DNA of 64,000 nucleotides from JARYLZ01 sp964388275. Its GTDB lineage: Bacteria > Bacteroidota > Ignavibacteria > SZUA-365. The stretch's first letter is position 1; each line of letters begins with the position of its first letter. A program made the position numbers and the translations under genes. A model generated the notes under the pieces. The model saw only the letters and a list, made by a program, of their open reading frames with translations, was not told where the DNA came from and ran no database searches. The stretch covers positions 1 to 64,000 of the forward strand of contig CAYLZD010000008.1 of the NCBI GenBank assembly GCA_964388275.1, read 5' to 3'. Below, in pieces: positions 37,359-45,231 of this stretch.

Positions 37359-37409
37359 GTGAAGGTGAAAGTGAAGGTGAAAGTGAAAGTGAAAGTGAAA
37401 GTGAAAGTG
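37359..37409 (+). repeat. Hexamer tandem repeat (GTGAAR), 8.5 units
   Basis: GTGAAG and GTGAAA units repeat without interruption for 51 bases. Any translated reading (Lys-Val repeats) runs antisense into the TonB gene and is not a gene. Confidence 0.95.
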
Positions 37410-37524
37410 GGACCGAAACGGGGCGCGGAGGCGGGACGAGAACTCATTTACTTGGCCCCGTTTCCCGTTTGCCATTCCCCATTGAATACCGCCCGCCAAG
37501 GCGGACTATCTCTTCGAGGTAAAG

Positions 37525-37597
37525 TTCCCGTTCACGTTCCACGTTCCCAGGGGCATCGTCTAACGTCTAACCTCTCTCGTCTAACGTCTAACGCCTC
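37525..37597 (+). repeat. Composite repeat: GTTCCC-type then GTCTAAC heptamers
   Basis: GTTCCC/GTTCAC/GTTCCAC units (about 37527-37550) are followed by GTCTAAC, GTCTAAC, CTCTCTC, GTCTAAC, GTCTAAC (about 37557-37592). It directly follows the end of the TonB receptor gene. Confidence 0.8.
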
Positions 37598-39923
37598 AAA
37601 ACTCATACTCCACGCCGAAAACCGGCAGAGGATTGTTGCTCCACAGATTCGGGGCTTCGGTTTTGCCTGTGATTTCGTTCCACCTGTAATACGGGACATT
37701 CTTGCGGCCGTACAAGTTCCATACCGCAACGAAAACGGTCAGAGTGGTTCTGCTGAAAAAGAAGCGTTTGTCGGCGCGAATGTTCAGCGTGTGATAATCC
37801 GGCAGGCGCAGGGCATTTATTCGCTCGCTGTCGAACACGCCGCTCTGAGCTGCCCGGGAGGCCTCCTCGTCGAAAGGTGTGTATGGAGATCCGCCCGCGA
37901 ATATCCAGCGAATGCTCAACTCCCAATCCCTGCCCGGCGCGTAACCTCCCATGACGGAGAACGTGTATCTGTTGTCGTAGGACCGGTCGCGCCAGACGCC
38001 GTCGAGGCCCCTGTACCGCGAGCAGCTGAGCGAGGCGCTCACCGTGCCGTAAAGGTCCTTCACCATGCGCTTCTGCAGGCTGAATTCCACACCCGTGGAT
38101 CTGGCGACACCTGCATCGGTCAGCTTGCCGTGACCCAGGAAATAATCCATCGTTAGTGCCAGCTCATCGAGAACGCAAAGCGACGGCTGAGCGGGATCCA
38201 TCGGAAGCCGCTCGTAACGCTTGTCGTAAGCTTCCAGCAGGATGCGGGTATCGGGTGCAAGCAGATATGAAAGCCCGGCAACCGTATGCCAAGCAGTCGG
38301 TGAACTCAGATTACGATCGGCGCCGCTTTGTTTCGTAAGTACGGCCGGCAGGTTCTGTCTGTAAACTCCGCCCGACAGCGTTACCGTCGCAACGGACAGC
38401 GCTTCCCATACAATGGACAGGCGCGGTGAAATCTCCGTGCGTCGGGTAAAATCATCGTAGTCGATACGCGCTGAAGGTGCGACGAACAGCTCCTGCAGCA
38501 GGCGCCACTGTCCCTGCAGAAAAGCGCCGCCGCGCAAAGTGGAATACACTCCCGACAATACCGTTTGCGGAACCGGATTGCCGAGCGGATCCGGGCCGGC
38601 GCCGTAGAGCATATCGAGATTGTAACGGCTCAGGCGCGCATCGAGACCGGCTTCAAGAGTCAGGGCGCCGCTCAGACGGAACGTATTCACGGCTCGCAGT
38701 TTCCACTCCTGCTCGTTCGAGGCGTTTGTCATGAGTTGTTCACTGTCGCGCGCCGACGCATATCCCTGATCGAACATTGTATATGTATGCGCCAGCGTCG
38801 CCGACGAGTATGTGTCGCTTCCCCAGATTTTTTTCCATGCCATGCCTGCGGTGTTCTGAACCGTATTCAGATATCCGAAGGAGTTTTCCCCGTTTTCCAG
38901 CGCATCCTCGCGCGTGCTGGAGGAAGCGTCCATTGAGAATATGTCGAGCAGGTGAAGCTGTCCCGCGCCGCCCAGGTCGATTGCGACTTTTGCATGCACG
39001 TCGCCGTAGGCGGGCATGGAGGTCAGCGCTTCGCTCGAAAAGGTCTTCAACAGAAAATCCAGATAGCTTCTGCGCGCGGATAAGAACCAGGAGCCGTCGA
39101 CCGCAGGCAAAGGGCCTTCGGCCTGCAGACCCGCGCCCATGAAGTGCAGGTCAGCCTGGAAATCCAACGATTCGCGGCTGCCCTCTCGCAAAGCGATGTC
39201 CGTCACGGACGAAAGCCGGTCCCCGTAACGCGCAGGAAAGCCGCCGGCCGAAAAAGACACGTCCCTTATCGCATCGATATTCAGAATCCCGATGGCGCCT
39301 CCCGAGGCGCCGAACTGCGGATAGTGGTTGATGTTGGGTATCTCGATGCCGTCCACGAAGAAAGCGTTCTCGATGGGACTGCCGCCCCGCACTACAAGAT
39401 CGTTGCGTGTATCGTTCCCTTTGGCGATCGACGGAAACGACATGAGTATGCGGCTCAGATCGCCTCCGGTTCCCGCCTCGCGCCTTATTTCCTCAGAGCT
39501 CAACGACAGGTCATTAATCGCGACGTCGCGGCCCGACTCGAAGAAGCCGGCTTCCACCACCACTTCAGCCTGTCGCAGGGAATTCGGCCTCAGAGCGATC
39601 TCAACTTCCGTGACGCGGGCGGAGCGCACGACGATATCCGTCAGGGAGGCAGTGTGATAACCGATGTAAGTGACGCGCAGCGCATGGACTCCGACCGGAA
39701 CAGCGGCGATCTCGAAACGTCCGGATGTATCCGTCGCGCTCCCTCGTTTCGAATGCAACAGCGCAACCGCGGCGCCGATCAGGGGCGCGCGCGTTTCGGC
39801 GTCGATGACTACGCCCGCCACAGCGCCGCTGCGCTCATCGTTTTGCGCCGATGAATTCGAAACACCGCATAGCAGCTCGATGGCTGCGATGCCGGCCATG
39901 ATCGAAACAGCCTTCAGGTTCAT
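37596..39923 (-). CDS. TonB-dependent receptor with carboxypeptidase-regulatory-like domain, 775 aa
   Basis: After a signal peptide (MAGIAAIELLCGVSNSSAQ) residues 33-115 form a carboxypeptidase-regulatory-like fold (GAVAGVVIDAETRAPLIGAA, GRFEIAAVPVGVHALRV), then a plug domain (residues 135-250: LSRILMSFPSIAKGNDTRND, LVVRGGSPIENAFFVDGIEI, FPARYGDRLSSVTDI), and a 22-strand-type barrel ending in aromatic EYEF. These outer-membrane channels import substrates with energy from TonB. Substrate is not evident. It lies 21 bases downstream of a PadR regulator, so the two probably form an operon controlled by that regulator; no SusD partner is present. Confidence 0.92.
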   Translation of the reverse strand: MNLKAVSIMAGIAAIELLCGVSNSSAQNDERSGAVAGVVIDAETRAPLIGAAVALLHSKRGSATDTSGRFEIAAVPVGVHALRVTYIGYHTASLTDIVVRSARVTEVEIALRPNSLRQAEVVVEAGFFESGRDVAINDLSLSSEEIRREAGTGGDLSRILMSFPSIAKGNDTRNDLVVRGGSPIENAFFVDGIEIPNINHYPQFGASGGAIGILNIDAIRDVSFSAGGFPARYGDRLSSVTDIALREGSRESLDFQADLHFMGAGLQAEGPLPAVDGSWFLSARRSYLDFLLKTFSSEALTSMPAYGDVHAKVAIDLGGAGQLHLLDIFSMDASSSTREDALENGENSFGYLNTVQNTAGMAWKKIWGSDTYSSATLAHTYTMFDQGYASARDSEQLMTNASNEQEWKLRAVNTFRLSGALTLEAGLDARLSRYNLDMLYGAGPDPLGNPVPQTVLSGVYSTLRGGAFLQGQWRLLQELFVAPSARIDYDDFTRRTEISPRLSIVWEALSVATVTLSGGVYRQNLPAVLTKQSGADRNLSSPTAWHTVAGLSYLLAPDTRILLEAYDKRYERLPMDPAQPSLCVLDELALTMDYFLGHGKLTDAGVARSTGVEFSLQKRMVKDLYGTVSASLSCSRYRGLDGVWRDRSYDNRYTFSVMGGYAPGRDWELSIRWIFAGGSPYTPFDEEASRAAQSGVFDSERINALRLPDYHTLNIRADKRFFFSRTTLTVFVAVWNLYGRKNVPYYRWNEITGKTEAPNLWSNNPLPVFGVEYEF

Positions 39924-39944
39924 TGTAACGCCAACCGGTTCGGG

Positions 39945-40577
39945 TTAGTGTGCATCTCTGCGGGCATTCCCGGCCCGTCGCTTGCGGGGAGTTGTTTTTT
40001 TCCTTACGCCTGTTTCGATAGCATCATTCGTGAATTGCCGGCGTCGGATCCGGGAGATGACGCTTTCGAGCCATTCGAGCTCGGCGCGCGTCACGGCAAG
40101 ACCGTATTCAAGCGTCAACATCCAGAAGAATTTCTCTCTATCAGCGAGTGCAATCGGCGCCAGGCCGGCTACGCATGAAGGAACGTCGCCGTATATCTCC
40201 AATTCCGCCCGCAGACCGGTCGCCACTTTTTCCAGCCTGCCGAGCATCTCATCATCGTTCAGGTTGCCGCCGAAAAACACTTGTATCAGCGACGGATTCC
40301 GGGCGTTTTCCGGAGGACGGAATTCGCGAAGCCAGTTCATCAACTCGCTTCTCCCTTTGTCCGTGATGTGATAGAGTTTCCTGGCCGGCTTGCCCGATTG
40401 CGGAATTTCCTCCAGACTTGCGGCGCCGTCATTCACGAGCCGCGCCAAAGTGCGGTAAATCTGGCTTTGATCCGCCGGCCAGAAATGCCGCACGGTGGCA
40501 TCGAAGGTCTTTTTAAGGTCGTAGCCGGTGGCCGGCGCGTAATTGAGAAAACCGAGAATGACGTGTGGTAGAGACAT
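39945..40577 (-). CDS. PadR family transcriptional regulator, 210 aa
   Basis: The N-terminal winged helix is typical of PadR proteins: VILGFLNYAPATGYDLKKTF, HFWPADQSQIYRTLARLVND and GKPARKLYHITDKGRSEL. Residues 90-175 form the C-terminal dimerisation helices (VSGLRAELEIYGDV-type, FFWMLTLEYGLAVTRAELEW), and the tail is very basic. PadR proteins usually repress transport or detoxification genes in response to a ligand. The TonB receptor gene follows 21 bases downstream, and an iteron-like triple repeat lies upstream of this start. Confidence 0.93.
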   Translation of the reverse strand: MSLPHVILGFLNYAPATGYDLKKTFDATVRHFWPADQSQIYRTLARLVNDGAASLEEIPQSGKPARKLYHITDKGRSELMNWLREFRPPENARNPSLIQVFFGGNLNDDEMLGRLEKVATGLRAELEIYGDVPSCVAGLAPIALADREKFFWMLTLEYGLAVTRAELEWLESVISRIRRRQFTNDAIETGVRKKTTPRKRRAGNARRDAH

Positions 40578-40594
40578 CGGATATTATCTGCTTG

Positions 40595-40642
40595 TTCATA
40601 TATAGGATTGTTCCAATATAGGACTATTCATATATACAAATC
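40595..40642. promoter_or_regulatory. Triple 16-bp iteron upstream of padR, candidate operator
   Basis: Three direct copies start at 40595, 40611 and 40627, exactly 16 bases apart: TTCATATATAGGATTG, TTCCAATATAGGACTA, TTCATATATACAAATC. They are 18-65 bases upstream of the PadR start and much more AT-rich than the surroundings. Autoregulation by PadR is an inference from position. Confidence 0.55.
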
Positions 40643-40647
40643 AAGCC

Positions 40648-40713
40648 CATCTTCCATCTTCCCTCTTCCCTCTTCCCTCTTCCCTCTTCACCCTTCACCC
40701 TTCACCCTTCACC
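40648..40713 (+). repeat. Heptamer array with three successive unit types
   Basis: Two CATCTTC, four CCTCTTC and three ACCCTTC units follow one another in strict 7-bp phase. On the other strand these read GAAGATG, GAAGAGG and GAAGGGT, related to the GGTAAAG-type units elsewhere. Confidence 0.93.
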
Positions 40714-40762
40714 TATTTCAACCCCCACGGCACCTTTCACCCCCGCCCCACGTTATCTTAAC

Positions 40763-41248
40763 ATGAAAACACGCACAATATCAGCCGAACTCGAACTCCC
40801 GCTTCCAATCGAGGAAATCTTCGCCTTTTTCTCCGACGCACGCAACCTCGAGCGCATCACCCCGCCGGAACTGCGTTTTAAAATCTTGAACGAAGAGCCC
40901 ATCGAACTCCGGGAAGGATGCCTCATCGATTACGGCCTCGGACTCTTCGGACTGCGTTTCAAATGGCGCACGCTGATTTCAAGCTGGAATCCTCCCCACT
41001 CCTTCGTCGATGAACAGCTGCGGGGTCCGTATGCGCTGTGGCATCACGAACACCATATGGAAGCGGGGGACGGAAAAACCGTGATCCGCGACACCGTGCA
41101 ATACGCGCTGCCGTTGTACCCGCTCAGCGAGCTTGCCTTACCGCTCGTGCGAAAACAGCTGCGCCGGATTTTTACATTCCGTCAGAAGGCGGTCATCGAA
41201 GCCTTCGGGCAGGATCCTGATCATACACCTTGGAAGGTGACCGTGTGA
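40763..41248 (+). CDS. SRPBCC family ligand-binding protein, 161 aa
   Basis: The sequence fits the START/SRPBCC helix-grip fold: LPIEEIFAFFSDARNLERIT, PPELRFKIL, LIDYGLGLFGLRFKWRTLIS, FVDEQLRGPYALWHHEHHME, and a C-terminal helix (RKQLRRIFTFRQKAVIEAFG). Proteins of this sort bind hydrophobic ligands or act as cyclase/dehydrase-like enzymes; family members are sometimes encoded with nucleoside-diphosphate epimerases. The start follows a heptamer array and no ribosome binding site stands out. It is followed by a solitary palindrome. Confidence 0.88.
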   Translation: MKTRTISAELELPLPIEEIFAFFSDARNLERITPPELRFKILNEEPIELREGCLIDYGLGLFGLRFKWRTLISSWNPPHSFVDEQLRGPYALWHHEHHMEAGDGKTVIRDTVQYALPLYPLSELALPLVRKQLRRIFTFRQKAVIEAFGQDPDHTPWKVTV

Positions 41249-41298
41249 TACCGGCGACGGTCGAGCCCGGATTGTCCGGCAAGGACATACTCCGTCCC

Positions 41299-41343
41299 TA
41301 ATCCTTGAAAATCGTTAGTCCAAGTACGGATTTTCAAGGATTA
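41299..41343. repeat. Solitary palindrome, 15-bp perfect arms
   Basis: TAATCCTTGAAAATC and GATTTTCAAGGATTA enclose the 15-base loop GTTAGTCCAAGTACG. Size and form resemble the palindromes around the DUF4143 ATPase gene, but the sequence differs and there is no ATPase gene here. It may be an insertion scar or the terminator of the SRPBCC gene. A short CACAAAGACACGAAG run lies 40 bases further on. Confidence 0.85.
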
Positions 41344-41508
41344 TTTGCGGAGAAGATTGGGGACTTGGGTTAAACCTCACGGACACAAAGACACGAAGAA
41401 AATGCCGCGCGACGAAGGTGAAACGCAGCCTTTCAGTATCCGTGCTGCCTATGTTCTTGCGCGCTTAGGACCGAGTTTCCGGATTGGTGATCCGCGGACT
41501 CCCCGGGC

Positions 41509-42456
41509 TCAATTGCTGTGCTTGTACGGAATCCCCCACACCGTGCTGGAGAAATTGCCGGTTCCGTTGTCATGGAGAGATTCGCGGGTGGTGGCGCTGA
41601 CCATCAGATGCGCGAATTTCCTGATGCTGCCGCTGATCGTCCAGCTTTTCTCGTACACGCGCGTCCAGGTGGCGGCGTTCTGCGTTTCGGAGCTCATCGT
41701 GAAGGGCGTATGATGAAGCCCGAAAGTACCGGGGAGATGGTGCAGGGCGACTATCTCCGCGTCCGGTTTCGAGCTCTCCACCGTCACCTTGATGGTCACC
41801 GGCACGTTGTTGAACACCGGGAGTTGCCTTACCCAGCGGCGCTCCAGCTCGAGGAAGTAGTTGTCCGGATCCGTGACCACGAGAGTGTTGTTGGGTCCCA
41901 CGACCTCCACCTTCGTGATGTTCGCGGCGGGGGATGCAGTTCCCCCGTTGATCACCGACACCGCATCCAGTCGCCAATTCAGGCGGGCGTAGCGCGTCCG
42001 GGCGACTCGTTCGAAACGCAGATTCCTCACCAGAGTCTCCGTGTACGGTTTTTGTATGACGACCGTATCCTGTCCGTCGAAGGCCTGAATGATGAAGCGC
42101 CCGTTGATGGTCGCCGTTACATGAGCAATGGCCATCGTATCCCCGAGCATGGTTATCGGGCGTGATAAGGCCCGGCTCACGCTGTCGATGCGGCGGCCCC
42201 AGCGGAGCGGCGTGATGGGGGCCAGTCCCGCTTTCTGCAGGTTAGGCAGCAAGGCCTTGAGAGCCGTTGTCTCATCGAGGGCTTCGACGTCGGTGAGAAA
42301 GAGGTCCCTCGTGGCGTCGTCCTGGCCGGCTGCGAAAGCGGCGAACAATTCCTCTTCGGATCCCACCGGTTCCGTCGAATTGTCCTTTGAGCAACCGGAG
42401 ACGAGAGACAGTATCGAAAGCGCGAACATAACCGGAAAAAGACTGCAGTGTTTCAT
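41509..42456 (-). CDS. Putative lipoprotein, 315 aa, function unknown
   Basis: TGGAGAG lies six bases before ATG 42456. The N-terminus is a lipoprotein signal (ALSILSLVSGC, Cys about residue 21). The body is mixed: helical at residues 30-100 (EELFAAFAAGQDDATRDLFL), then beta-rich (AIAHVTATINGRFIIQAFDG, ITKVEVVGPNNTLVVTDPDN). I do not recognise the domain. It is the gene after the T9SS protein at 42653 but separated from it by a strong terminator, so it is probably transcribed on its own. Confidence 0.75.
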   Translation of the reverse strand: MKHCSLFPVMFALSILSLVSGCSKDNSTEPVGSEEELFAAFAAGQDDATRDLFLTDVEALDETTALKALLPNLQKAGLAPITPLRWGRRIDSVSRALSRPITMLGDTMAIAHVTATINGRFIIQAFDGQDTVVIQKPYTETLVRNLRFERVARTRYARLNWRLDAVSVINGGTASPAANITKVEVVGPNNTLVVTDPDNYFLELERRWVRQLPVFNNVPVTIKVTVESSKPDAEIVALHHLPGTFGLHHTPFTMSSETQNAATWTRVYEKSWTISGSIRKFAHLMVSATTRESLHDNGTGNFSSTVWGIPYKHSN

Positions 42457-42570
42457 GTGAGCTCTCCAATCATTTTGGTTGGGATAATGAACTAATCGTG
42501 CTTCAACGATTTCCGCGTGAATACGAGCATTCGACACCATCACGGCCGTTTCGGTTTAACCGGTTGTCTG

Positions 42571-42632
42571 AAAAAAGATGAAAAAGACGGACACGGCATG
42601 GGAAATACCCACGCCGTGTCATCCTTTTTCAT
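42571..42632 (-). terminator. Strong bidirectional-looking terminator
   Basis: ATGAAAAAG plus GACACGGC pair with GCCGTGTC plus CTTTTTCAT across a GC-rich apical stem, and the minus strand continues into TTTTTT. It sits 20 bases past the stop of the gene at 42653-44509. Confidence 0.85.
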
Positions 42633-42652
42633 GGATCTGCTTCAGACCGCGC

Positions 42653-44509
42653 TTATCTGACGATGCGGAACGGCCGCCCGGCCTTTCCTCCGGGGGGAAC
42701 GGCGAGGTATACCCCGGCCGGCAATCCTTGGATATCCAGCGAGACCGTCGCGGTGCGCTCGGCGATCGCAGAGGAACGAACAAGGATGCCGAGCGCATTG
42801 TACACTTGCATCGCTCCCGCCCGATCGATCGGTTCTGTGAACAAGACTACGATCGAACCGCTCGCCGGATTCGGATGCAACGTGAATCCCGCTTCACGGG
42901 CCGGCGCCGCGACATCGACGGACGTGACACCGAGCGGCGTCATCTCCACGGTGTGATTCACCGGATTCGAACCCGAGGGGATCTCCAGGATGGTGCTGTA
43001 TGGCTGATAACCCGGCATGTCCACGATTAGGGTCACGGCGCCTTGCGGCAGATCGCGCATTTCATAAGCTCCGGATGCGTCCGCTACGTTCCAGGAACTG
43101 ACGCTTCCGTTCATGTCGGTCACGCGCGCGGTCGCCTCCGACAGAGGCGCCGTATCACCCGCAAAGCCTGATACTTTCGCGGCGATCGTGCCGCGGAGTA
43201 TTCCTCCGCCCGTCAAACCGCTGCGTCTGGACAGGCGGACGATGTGGCCTGTGGAAACCGTTTCCGAGTCGATCGGCACTTGCGTTGCGCTCAGCCAGTC
43301 CGAGACGGCCGGATCGTTCTGCACATAGTAACCGGGAACGTAATCCTTCGAGTAAGGAATGACGTAGATTATATAGGCGCCCGGCTCGAGGTTGTAGAAC
43401 ATGAAACGTCCGTCGAGTCTCGCGCTGTCTGTGTCCGTTACGGCAACCTTGACGGCCGTTCTAGACGGATCGCTGCCCTCGATCCGGAACAGCTTAACCA
43501 TGGCGGCAACCGAAGAAGACGCTGATGAATCCTTTACAAATCCTTCCAAGCCGTTCCGATAAACTTGAACGCGAGGCAGATAGAAATCGATTCCCGCGAG
43601 ATCGGCGGTCAGATCGATCGTAGTGGCCAGAGACTTGTCGGACACCCCGTCGTAGTAAATGGTCGAATGAGCTCCGGAAATGTCCTTCGCGTAGAGAATG
43701 TACTTTCCGCCCTCCGGCAAAGGCAAGGAGTACGTTCCGGTCGGCGTGGTGTACGCATGATAACTCGCGCCGGTGGATGAGACGGCAAGGACTTTGGCAT
43801 AGGTCAAAGCGCTGCTGTCGGCCGCCGAAAGGACCCGCCCGCTGATGGTCTTGCTTCCAGCTGATTGAACTGTCACGGCGATCCGTACGGTGTCGCCGCA
43901 GCGCACGAGCAGCGGCGTCGCATTCGCCTCCGTATCGGAATCATCATACCACTCTGTCGCAAAAGTGCTTCCCGTCACTTTCACGACATATTCGGCGCTG
44001 TCGGGCGTCTGAATGAAAAACCCTCCCCTCAGGATTTTGGTTGAAATGAACGCGGCCGCCGGATCTCCGGCGCGGCGCGCGTATGCCATGCCATCGACCG
44101 GCGAACTGTTCTGATCAAGGACGATGCCCGCGATGGCGCCGCAGCCGCCGGGATTCAAGATGGAATCCCGGCCGAAAACGACTTTCCAGGTCTGAGTCGC
44201 GGCGATATTCGGATCGGCGGCCAGGTATGCGGTGATGGTGAAGGTCACCCTTCCTTCGGCTCCGGTGGTGAATCTGAATACCCCGCTCACCGTGTCCAGT
44301 GATGCGCCGCTCGGCAGGTTTGCGGACCTGTAGCGGACCAGGTCGGAGGGATTCGGTCCGACTGCGTCGGCGTCGTAAACGTACTCCACGCCGACAAAAC
44401 CCGTGTCCGGCGGAGTTGTTGAAAAACGCACTCCGCCGCCCGCCGACAGAATCGGAGCCGATACCGCCAAAAGCGCAGTGATGAGCATGGTTGTTGCGAA
44501 AAGTCTCAT
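42653..44509 (-). CDS. Secreted multi-domain Ig/carboxypeptidase-regulatory-like protein with T9SS, 618 aa
   Basis: Signal peptide TMLITALLAVSAPILSAGG. Residues 27-110 are a putative cadherin-like Ig fold (FSTTPPDTGFVGVEYVYDAD, GRVTFTITAYLA). At least four carboxypeptidase-regulatory-like units follow (GAIAGIVLDQNSSPVDGMAY, KTISGRVLSAADSSALTYAK, LEGFVKDSSASSSVAAMVKL, LRGTIAAKVSGFAGDTAPLS) and the C-terminus is a T9SS domain (LHPNPASGSIVVLFTEPI, MQVYNALGILVRSSA, GVYLAVPPGGKAGRPFRIVR). No catalytic motif. CAAGGAGCG lies before the start. Likely a surface stalk or adhesin. Confidence 0.88.
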   Translation of the reverse strand: MRLFATTMLITALLAVSAPILSAGGGVRFSTTPPDTGFVGVEYVYDADAVGPNPSDLVRYRSANLPSGASLDTVSGVFRFTTGAEGRVTFTITAYLAADPNIAATQTWKVVFGRDSILNPGGCGAIAGIVLDQNSSPVDGMAYARRAGDPAAAFISTKILRGGFFIQTPDSAEYVVKVTGSTFATEWYDDSDTEANATPLLVRCGDTVRIAVTVQSAGSKTISGRVLSAADSSALTYAKVLAVSSTGASYHAYTTPTGTYSLPLPEGGKYILYAKDISGAHSTIYYDGVSDKSLATTIDLTADLAGIDFYLPRVQVYRNGLEGFVKDSSASSSVAAMVKLFRIEGSDPSRTAVKVAVTDTDSARLDGRFMFYNLEPGAYIIYVIPYSKDYVPGYYVQNDPAVSDWLSATQVPIDSETVSTGHIVRLSRRSGLTGGGILRGTIAAKVSGFAGDTAPLSEATARVTDMNGSVSSWNVADASGAYEMRDLPQGAVTLIVDMPGYQPYSTILEIPSGSNPVNHTVEMTPLGVTSVDVAAPAREAGFTLHPNPASGSIVVLFTEPIDRAGAMQVYNALGILVRSSAIAERTATVSLDIQGLPAGVYLAVPPGGKAGRPFRIVR

Positions 44510-44610
44510 TGAGTCGCTCCTTGTTTGATGAAGTGATGCCGTCTATGCTTGAACTTGATTATCCCGATCGGTGCTCGTCTGTTCTCCAGCCGGTCTCCGG
44601 CGTTGCTTTT

Positions 44611-45231
44611 TCACCAGGTTATCCTGATGTCGGCTTCTAGATTCATCCTGTACCGTGTAAGCCCGGCAAAGAAGGTCCCGCTTACACTGTTTTTCCCCGC
44701 TTCCCGCTGAAGCAGAAGAACCGTGTTTCCTTCCGCGGGGCCGTCGATCACTATGGTTTCCAGCGGCATCGCGGTGGTGGAATCAATGCTTTTCGCTGTT
44801 ACGAACGATGCTCCCCGGCCCGAGCCGGGATCGGTATCGAGCGAAACCGACACCCCGGCGGCGGTCGAATCGGCGACTGTAAAAGTCAGCAGAAACTTGA
44901 TCAGCGTGTTGTATGGAGGAGTGTGGGTGCCGGAGTAACGGAATCGGATCACGGTTTCTCCACCGGATGTATCCACTTCGGCAAAAGAGACATTCACACG
45001 GTGAGGCCAGGGCATCCCGCTCTCGGTAGCCGTGACCGCCAGAACCGCAGGCAGCCACCGTGGTATTCCAGCAGTATCCGGCGGTGTTTGGCCCGATACC
45101 GTGCGCAGTCTGGGCGTATCCGGTTCCAGCGGTGAAACACAGCCCGCAGACAAAAAGGAGAATACGGAGATCACCACAAGCAAATGCGCGGTGATACGCG
45201 CATGCCGTTCAGAACGACACGAGGATACCAT
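44611..45231 (-). CDS. Lipoprotein encoded in the sigma/anti-sigma operon, 206 aa
   Basis: A lipoprotein signal (LLVVISVFSFLSAGC, Cys near residue 31) precedes a Pro/Thr-rich linker and a beta-sandwich-like domain (VNVSFAEVDTSGGETVIRFR, IKFLLTFTVADSTAAGVSVS, RYRMNLEADIRITW). Not a recognised family. The start overlaps the end of the anti-sigma/barrel gene by 23 bases, so the two are translationally linked and probably act together at the outer membrane. Confidence 0.75.
   Translation of the reverse strand: MVSSCRSERHARITAHLLVVISVFSFLSAGCVSPLEPDTPRLRTVSGQTPPDTAGIPRWLPAVLAVTATESGMPWPHRVNVSFAEVDTSGGETVIRFRYSGTHTPPYNTLIKFLLTFTVADSTAAGVSVSLDTDPGSGRGASFVTAKSIDSTTAMPLETIVIDGPAEGNTVLLLQREAGKNSVSGTFFAGLTRYRMNLEADIRITW

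Noticed and set aside
37359..38156. 265-codon frame starting with Lys-Val repeats
   Set aside because: Begins in a hexamer microsatellite and continues antisense to the TonB receptor gene.
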